A DNA stretch of 44,964 nucleotides, taken from the NCBI GenBank assembly GCA_028292315.1, contig JAQGMO010000170.1:1-44964 (forward strand), in the 5' to 3' direction. Below are positions 40,388 to 44,964 of the stretch, in pieces. Source of the stretch: Herminiimonas sp. Its GTDB lineage: Bacteria; Pseudomonadota; Gammaproteobacteria; Burkholderiales; Burkholderiaceae_D. The notes under the pieces were generated by a model. It made no database searches. It worked only from the letters and a program-made list of their open reading frames with translations, and had not been told where the DNA came from. Numbering within the stretch: position 1 is the stretch's first letter; each line of letters begins with the position of its first letter. Made by a program: the position numbers and the translations under genes.

Positions 40388-41440
40388 ATGGATTTACAGA
40401 TTGGTATCGTCCTTGCGCAGGACGGCATAACTTCGGGGGCAATCTATGCATTGCTGGCGCTCGCGCTGGTTCTTGTGTTTTCCGTCACCCGCGTAATCTT
40501 TATTCCGCAAGGGGAGTTCGTCGCTTTCGGCGCCCTGACGCTCGCCGCACTGCAAAGCCAGCGTGTTCCTCTTACCACGGTGCTTCTGATTGCATTGGGC
40601 GTGCTGACCTTCATTGCGGAACTGGTGACCACCCTGCGCAATGCTGAATTGCGACGCAGTGCGGGCAAACTGCTGATGGTCCATGCCGGCAAATATCTTC
40701 TGTTTCCGATTGCCGTCCACTTCCTGGCGCAGAGCCTCGCCGCACAACCAATCCCGATGCTGGCGCAGGTGGCGCTGGCGCTGCTGATCGTGATTCCAAT
40801 GGGGCCGATGCTGTACCGCCTGGCATACCAGCCGCTGGCCGAAGCAACCACGCTGGTGCTGCTGATCGTTTCGGTCGGCCTGCATTTTGCGCTGGTGGGC
40901 CTGGGTCTCGTGATGTTCGGAGCGGAAGGATCGCGCACCGCGTCATTCTCCGACGCCAGCTTTGATGTCGGCGTTACGCAAATTTCGGGGCAGAGCTTGT
41001 GGGTAGTGGGCGTTTCGGCGGCCCTGATCGCCGCGCTCTACTTCTATTTCGAACGCACGATCTCCGGCAAGGCGCTGCGCGCCACCGCGGTAAACCGTCT
41101 CGGCGCGCGCCTGGTGGGCATCGGCACGGCCCAGGCCGGCAAGCTGGCCTTTACCGTGGCGGCGGCCATGGGTGCACTGTGCGGCGTCCTGATGGCGCCG
41201 CTGACCACGGTGTACTACGAGACCGGTTTTCTGATCGGTTTGAAAGGCTTCGTCGGCGCGATTGTAGGCGGACTGGTCAGTTATCCCGTTGCCGCCGCGG
41301 GCGCGATCCTGGTCGGCTTGCTGGAATCCTATTCGTCATTTTTTGCCAGCGCCTTCAAGGAAGTCATCGTGTTTACGCTGATTATCCCGGTGCTGCTGTG
41401 GCGATCGCTCACCAGCAAGCATGTCGACGAAGAGGAATAA
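40388..41440 (+). CDS. LivH-type ABC transporter permease
   Basis: 350 residues, about nine membrane segments. LivH-like start (DGITSGAIYALLALALVLVF, then VIFIPQGEFVAFGAL) and end (TTVYYETGFLIGLKGFVGAI, then VGGLVSYPVAAAGAILVGLL). It is about 50-60 residues longer than ordinary LivH because of an insertion after the second or third helix (around residues 75-140), including a polar stretch LRNAELRRSAGK. Belongs to the hydrophobic amino acid/aromatic acid uptake (HAAT) family. It overlaps no gene but is 16 bp from the fused LivM-LivG, and stands behind an MhpR-like operator. Confidence 0.88.
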   Translation: MDLQIGIVLAQDGITSGAIYALLALALVLVFSVTRVIFIPQGEFVAFGALTLAALQSQRVPLTTVLLIALGVLTFIAELVTTLRNAELRRSAGKLLMVHAGKYLLFPIAVHFLAQSLAAQPIPMLAQVALALLIVIPMGPMLYRLAYQPLAEATTLVLLIVSVGLHFALVGLGLVMFGAEGSRTASFSDASFDVGVTQISGQSLWVVGVSAALIAALYFYFERTISGKALRATAVNRLGARLVGIGTAQAGKLAFTVAAAMGALCGVLMAPLTTVYYETGFLIGLKGFVGAIVGGLVSYPVAAAGAILVGLLESYSSFFASAFKEVIVFTLIIPVLLWRSLTSKHVDEEE

Positions 41441-41456
41441 GGGTCAGGGCATCAAG

Positions 41457-43235
41457 ATGAAAAGGAATCATATTTTATTGCTGGGTTTTGTCGCCTTGAT
41501 CGCGCTGTTGCCGATCATGCCGACCCCGGAGTTCTGGATTACGCTGCTGAATTACATCGGGCTCTACAGCCTGGTGGCGATCGGCCTTGTGCTGCTGACC
41601 GGGGTAGGCGGCATGACCTCGTTCGGCCAGGCCGCCTTCGTCGGCATCGGCGCCTACAGCACCGCATATCTGACGACGCAATTCGCCCTGTCCCCGTGGC
41701 TCGGCCTATTGGTCGGGCTGGCGCTCACCGTGCTGTCCGCCTATGTCATCGGCCTGATCACCATGCGCATGTCGGGCCATTACCTCCCGCTGGCGACGAT
41801 GGCTTGGGGCCTGTCGCTATACTACATGTTCGGCAACCTTGACTTCCTTGGCAAATATGACGGCCTGAACAGCATCCCGTCCGTGAACCTGCTTGGAAAA
41901 AATCTCAACACCGGGCGCGAAATCTATTACCTGATCTGGGCCTTCGTTTTGCTGGCGGTATTCGCCACGCAAAACCTGCTCAATTCGCGTCCCGGCCGCG
42001 CCATCCGCGCATTGAAAGGCGGCGGCATCATGGCGGAAGCAATGGGTGTGAATACCGCATGGATGAAAGTGGTGATCTTCGTGGTTGCCGCGATCTTTGC
42101 GTCGATCTCGGGCTGGCTCTATGCGCACCTGCAGCACTCGGTCAATCCGACCCCGTTCGGCCTCAACTACGGCATTGAATACCTGTTCATGGCGGTGATC
42201 GGCGGGGTCGGCCATGTGTGGGGTGCCGTCCTTGGCGCCGGCCTGCTGACCGTCCTCAAAGACGTGCTGCAAGGCGTACTGCCGAAACTTCTGGGTGCGA
42301 CCGGCAATTTCGAAATCATCGTGTTCGGCGTGATGATGATATTGCTGCTGCAATATTCGCGCGAAGGCTTGTGGCCGTTCGTCAGGAAATTATTCCCCAG
42401 CGGGCCGCCGGTGCGCGCGCCGGAATCGGCGGCGGCGCTGCCGGTGCGCCAAAAGCCGCAGCCTGGCGAACTGATTCTCGACGTGCAGGCGGTGCGCAAG
42501 GAATTCGGCGGCCTGGTTGCCGTAAATGACGTCAGCTTCCAGGTGCGGGCCGGTGAAATCGTTGGATTGATCGGCCCCAACGGCGCCGGCAAATCGACCA
42601 CATTCAACCTCGTCACGGGCGTGCTGCCGCTCACGCGCGGCACGGTGAAATACCGTGGCGCGGCAATTTCCAATTTGCCGTCGCGCGAGATCGCCAGGCG
42701 TGGCATCGGCCGCACGTTCCAGCATGTGCAAATGCTGCCGACCATGACTGTCCTGGAAAACGTCGCGATCGGCGCCCACCTGCGCGGCGACTTCCGCCCG
42801 CAAGGCGGCGTTTCCGCGAGCGTGCTGCGCCTGAATCGCGCGGAAGAGCAGAAGCTGTTGTTCGAAGCTGCAAAGCAGTTGAAACGTGTCGGGCTTGCCG
42901 ATTGCATGTACATGGACGCCGGCAGTCTGGCCCTCGGCCAGCAGCGAATTCTCGAAATCGCGCGTGCGCTTTGCTGCGACCCGGCGCTGCTCCTGCTCGA
43001 TGAACCGGCCGCCGGATTACGCTACCAGGAAAAGCAGGCGCTGGCGGACTTGTTGCGCAAACTGAAAGCGGAAGGGATGAGCATTCTGCTGGTTGAACAC
43101 GACATGGACTTTGTCATGAACCTGACCGATCGCGTGGTCGTGATGGAGTTCGGCACCTGGATCGCGGAAGGGCTGCCGGCGGAGGTACAGAACAATCCGA
43201 AGGTGCTTGAAGCCTATCTCGGTGGCGTGGAATAA
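41457..43235 (+). CDS. Fused LivM permease and LivG ATPase
   Basis: 592 residues from ATG 41457. Residues 1-320 are a LivM-type permease (LLNYIGLYSLVAIGLVLLTG, MTSFGQAAFVGIGAYSTAYL, GVNTAWMKVVIFVVAA). After a Pro/Ala-rich linker (SGPPVRAPESAAALPVRQKP) a LivG-type ATPase follows: Walker A GPNGAGKS, Q-loop GRTFQHVQML, signature LALGQQR, Walker B LLLLDEP and the switch VEHDMDFVM. The signature reads LALGQQ instead of LSGGQQ or LSYGQQ. A fused permease/ATPase is known in Burkholderiales liv-like systems. It is 9 bp upstream of the LivF gene. Confidence 0.92.
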   Translation: MKRNHILLLGFVALIALLPIMPTPEFWITLLNYIGLYSLVAIGLVLLTGVGGMTSFGQAAFVGIGAYSTAYLTTQFALSPWLGLLVGLALTVLSAYVIGLITMRMSGHYLPLATMAWGLSLYYMFGNLDFLGKYDGLNSIPSVNLLGKNLNTGREIYYLIWAFVLLAVFATQNLLNSRPGRAIRALKGGGIMAEAMGVNTAWMKVVIFVVAAIFASISGWLYAHLQHSVNPTPFGLNYGIEYLFMAVIGGVGHVWGAVLGAGLLTVLKDVLQGVLPKLLGATGNFEIIVFGVMMILLLQYSREGLWPFVRKLFPSGPPVRAPESAAALPVRQKPQPGELILDVQAVRKEFGGLVAVNDVSFQVRAGEIVGLIGPNGAGKSTTFNLVTGVLPLTRGTVKYRGAAISNLPSREIARRGIGRTFQHVQMLPTMTVLENVAIGAHLRGDFRPQGGVSASVLRLNRAEEQKLLFEAAKQLKRVGLADCMYMDAGSLALGQQRILEIARALCCDPALLLLDEPAAGLRYQEKQALADLLRKLKAEGMSILLVEHDMDFVMNLTDRVVVMEFGTWIAEGLPAEVQNNPKVLEAYLGGVE

Positions 43236-43244
43236 GGAAGCGGC

Positions 43245-43988
43245 ATGTCGTTAATTCTGGAAGTAAAAGATCTCCACGTCCGTTACGGCAAGGTGGAAGC
43301 GGTGCACGGTGCGAGCTTGAAGGTCGAGGCCGGCAAGATTGTTACGGTGATCGGCCCGAACGGCGCCGGCAAGTCGACCATGCTGAATGCCATCATGGGT
43401 GCGCTGCCGGTAACTGGTTCGGCTGATGGGCGCGTGGTATACCTCGGCCGCGACCTGGGTGGCGTGCCGGTCGAGGGCCGGGTCGCGCGCGGCATGTGCC
43501 TGGTGCCTGAAAAGCGCGAGCTGTTCGCCAGCATGAGCGTGGAAGACAACCTGCTGCTCGGCGCATATCGCCGGAAGAAGGCGGGCGAGAAAAACTTCCT
43601 TGACCAGATGGACGTGGTGTACAGCCTGTTCGGGCGCCTGAAGGAGAGGGCGAAGCAGCAGGCGGGCACACTATCGGGCGGCGAGCGGCAAATGCTGGCG
43701 GTCGGCCGGGCGCTAATGGCCAAGCCGCAGCTGTTGATGCTGGATGAACCCAGTCTTGGCCTCGCCCCGCTGATTACAAAAGAGATTTTTCACATCATCA
43801 GCGATTTGAGAAAAACCGGCGTGGCGACCCTGCTGATCGAGCAGAATGCGCGCGCGGCCCTGCAAGTGGCAGATTATGCCTACGTGATCGAGACCGGCGA
43901 TATCCAAATCGAAGGACCGGCTGCCGAGCTCGCCAATAACCCGAAGGTCATCGAGACCTATTTGGGACTGGCCAAAAAAACCGGCTAG
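43245..43988 (+). CDS. LivF-type ABC transporter ATPase
   Basis: 247 residues. Walker A GPNGAGKST, RGMCLVPEKRELFASMSVED, signature LSGGERQMLAVGRALM, Walker B LLMLDEPSLGLAP and the switch LLIEQNARAAL, followed by the LivF tail PAAELANNPKVIETYLG. It pairs with the LivG half of the fused protein. AAGGAAGC lies upstream of the ATG. A short hairpin separates it from the binding-protein gene. Confidence 0.94.
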   Translation: MSLILEVKDLHVRYGKVEAVHGASLKVEAGKIVTVIGPNGAGKSTMLNAIMGALPVTGSADGRVVYLGRDLGGVPVEGRVARGMCLVPEKRELFASMSVEDNLLLGAYRRKKAGEKNFLDQMDVVYSLFGRLKERAKQQAGTLSGGERQMLAVGRALMAKPQLLMLDEPSLGLAPLITKEIFHIISDLRKTGVATLLIEQNARAALQVADYAYVIETGDIQIEGPAAELANNPKVIETYLGLAKKTG

Positions 43989-43996
43989 GCAGGAGG

Positions 43997-44011
43997 CGCA
44001 GTCTGACTGCG
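43997..44011 (+). terminator. Hairpin between LivF and binding-protein genes
   Basis: CGCAGT-CTG-ACTGCG, a perfect 15-nt palindrome followed by GTAAAAAAG rather than a T run. It lies 54 bp before the binding-protein start and probably limits or stabilises parts of the transcript, allowing different levels of binding protein and membrane parts. Confidence 0.45.
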
Positions 44012-44064
44012 TAAAAAAGAATAACCGTAACCCTTAATTTCACAACCTCTGGAGGAGAAGACAA

Positions 44065-44964
44065 ATGAAGCAACTACGCCTTGGAGTGCTGGCAACCGCA
44101 CTGGCAACCGCTTTCCTGGCCAATACGGCCTGGGCCGATATCAAGGTAGGCGTCATTTTGCCGACCACCGGCCCCGCCGCGGCTTACGGTATCCAGGAAA
44201 AAAATGCGATTTCACTCGGACCGACCACGGTCGGAGGGCAAAAGGTCGAGTACATCATGCTGGATGACCGCACCGATCCGACGGAAGCGGTCAAGAACGC
44301 CAAGAAGCTGACCGATGAAGAAAAAGTGGATATCGTCATCGGGGCCGGCACGACCCCGACCGGCCTTGCCATCATCGATCCGCTCGTCGAGAGCAAGACG
44401 CCGCTGATTACGCTGGCGCCGTCGAAGGACATGGTCAGTCCCATGAACGACAAGCGCCGCTGGATCTTCAAGACCACGACCAACGACGACCTCGAGTGCG
44501 AAGTCCTGTTCAAGGGCATGAAAGAGCGAGGCGTCAAGCGTATCGGCTTCATCGGCTACTCCGATTCCTACGGCACCCAATGGGCGGCTATTGCGAAGGA
44601 AGCCGCGAAACGTCACGGGATCGAGGTCACGTCCGATCAATACTACGCCAGAGCCGACACCAACGTCTCGGGTCAAGTGCTGCGTATCCTGACCACCAAG
44701 CCCGACGCCATCCTGGTCGTAGGTACCGGCGCAGGCGCTGCGACGCCCCTGATCGAACTGAAGAACCGGAATTTCCAGGGTGGTCTCTACTTTACCCTGG
44801 GTGCCGTATCGCCGGACTTCGTGCGGATCGCGGGCGCCACCGGGTCCGAAGGGGTTTACGTGCCGTTTGCGGCCGTGATGGGAGTCGACCAGGTGCCGAA
44901 GAATTATCCGGCCAGGGATTCGGCTGCCAGCTTTGTTTCCGCATACGAAGCCAAGTTCGGCAAA
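44065..44964 (+). CDS. Periplasmic binding protein of the liv-type transporter (3' end outside window)
   Basis: 300 codons are visible and the frame is open at the right edge; the family has about 370-400 residues. GGAGGAG lies 6 nt before the ATG. A signal peptide (LGVLATALATAFLANTAWA) is followed by a type I periplasmic binding fold: IKVGVILPTTGPAAAYG, VEYIMLDDRTDPTEAVKNAK, VIGAGTTPTGLAII, and RIGFIGYSDSYGTQWA. Similar proteins bind branched-chain amino acids or aromatic acids. With the MhpR-like operator in front of the operon, an aromatic acid is the more likely ligand; this is inference. Confidence 0.92.
   Translation, partial: MKQLRLGVLATALATAFLANTAWADIKVGVILPTTGPAAAYGIQEKNAISLGPTTVGGQKVEYIMLDDRTDPTEAVKNAKKLTDEEKVDIVIGAGTTPTGLAIIDPLVESKTPLITLAPSKDMVSPMNDKRRWIFKTTTNDDLECEVLFKGMKERGVKRIGFIGYSDSYGTQWAAIAKEAAKRHGIEVTSDQYYARADTNVSGQVLRILTTKPDAILVVGTGAGAATPLIELKNRNFQGGLYFTLGAVSPDFVRIAGATGSEGVYVPFAAVMGVDQVPKNYPARDSAASFVSAYEAKFGK

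Noticed and set aside
1-44964. Prophage, insertion sequence, CRISPR array, tRNA or rRNA
   Set aside because: No integrase, transposase, terminal inverted repeats, regular spacer repeats or tRNA-like cloverleaf sequence was found while reading.

Overview
The window looks like an ordinary chromosomal segment of a GC-rich betaproteobacterium, most likely a member of the Burkholderiales close to the Oxalobacteraceae (Herbaspirillum/Noviherbaspirillum type). This is an inference from the gene families present: a PEP-CTERM protein with an RpoN promoter, a DUF5335 protein, a liv-type transporter with fused LivM-LivG, meta-hydroxy-aromatic hydroxylases, and a small RNA that resembles the betaproteobacterial anti-Shine-Dalgarno toxic RNAs. 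I saw no prophage, insertion sequence, CRISPR array, rRNA or tRNA.

Layout. 1-7.2 kb: an OmpR-type response regulator running off the left edge, divergent from a Spy/CpxP-like periplasmic protein; a glycine-zipper envelope protein; then a leftward group of an SAF-domain dehydrogenase, a SulP anion permease that seems to start at ATT, and a lipoprotein with an M48-like fold whose zinc site is degenerate. The region upstream of that lipoprotein carries a perfect FNR/Anr box and a cluster of DnaA-box-like 9-mers. 7.2-12 kb: an S1C serine protease and a MoxR/DUF58/VWA operon, a small HTH protein, and a candidate anti-SD small RNA. 12-20 kb: a glycosyltransferase and an erythromycin-esterase-like protein, an old yellow enzyme, a calcineurin-like phosphoesterase, a 3-hydroxybenzoate 6-hydroxylase, an EamA transporter, and a DUF3606 gene with a frameshift in a G7 run.

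20-27.2 kb is a signalling block: a CHASE3-GAF hybrid histidine kinase with two receiver domains, a stand-alone receiver, a CHASE-PAS-PAS kinase and a convergent REC-HD-GYP phosphodiesterase, which points to a phosphorelay with c-di-GMP output. 27.6-34 kb holds a secreted beta-helix/Ig protein, a ketopantoate-reductase-like enzyme, a tandem universal stress protein, DUF5335, a decayed lipoprotein gene, and a PEP-CTERM gene behind a textbook sigma-54 promoter with an upstream repeat.

34-45 kb is the most informative part. An MhpR-type IclR regulator is divergent from mhpA (3-(3-hydroxyphenyl)propionate hydroxylase). The promoter between them has a 17-bp MhpR-like operator. The same operator, with identical spacing to the -35 and -10 elements and an identical 11-bp block downstream, occurs again 4.3 kb away in front of a liv-type ABC transporter operon (LivH, fused LivM-LivG, LivF, binding protein running off the right edge). 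The simplest reading is a two-promoter MhpR regulon that couples aromatic-acid hydroxylation to a dedicated ABC importer. Between them sits an unusual pair, a divergent PRPP-synthetase paralogue and a CapA-type phosphoesterase, overlapping by 4 bp.
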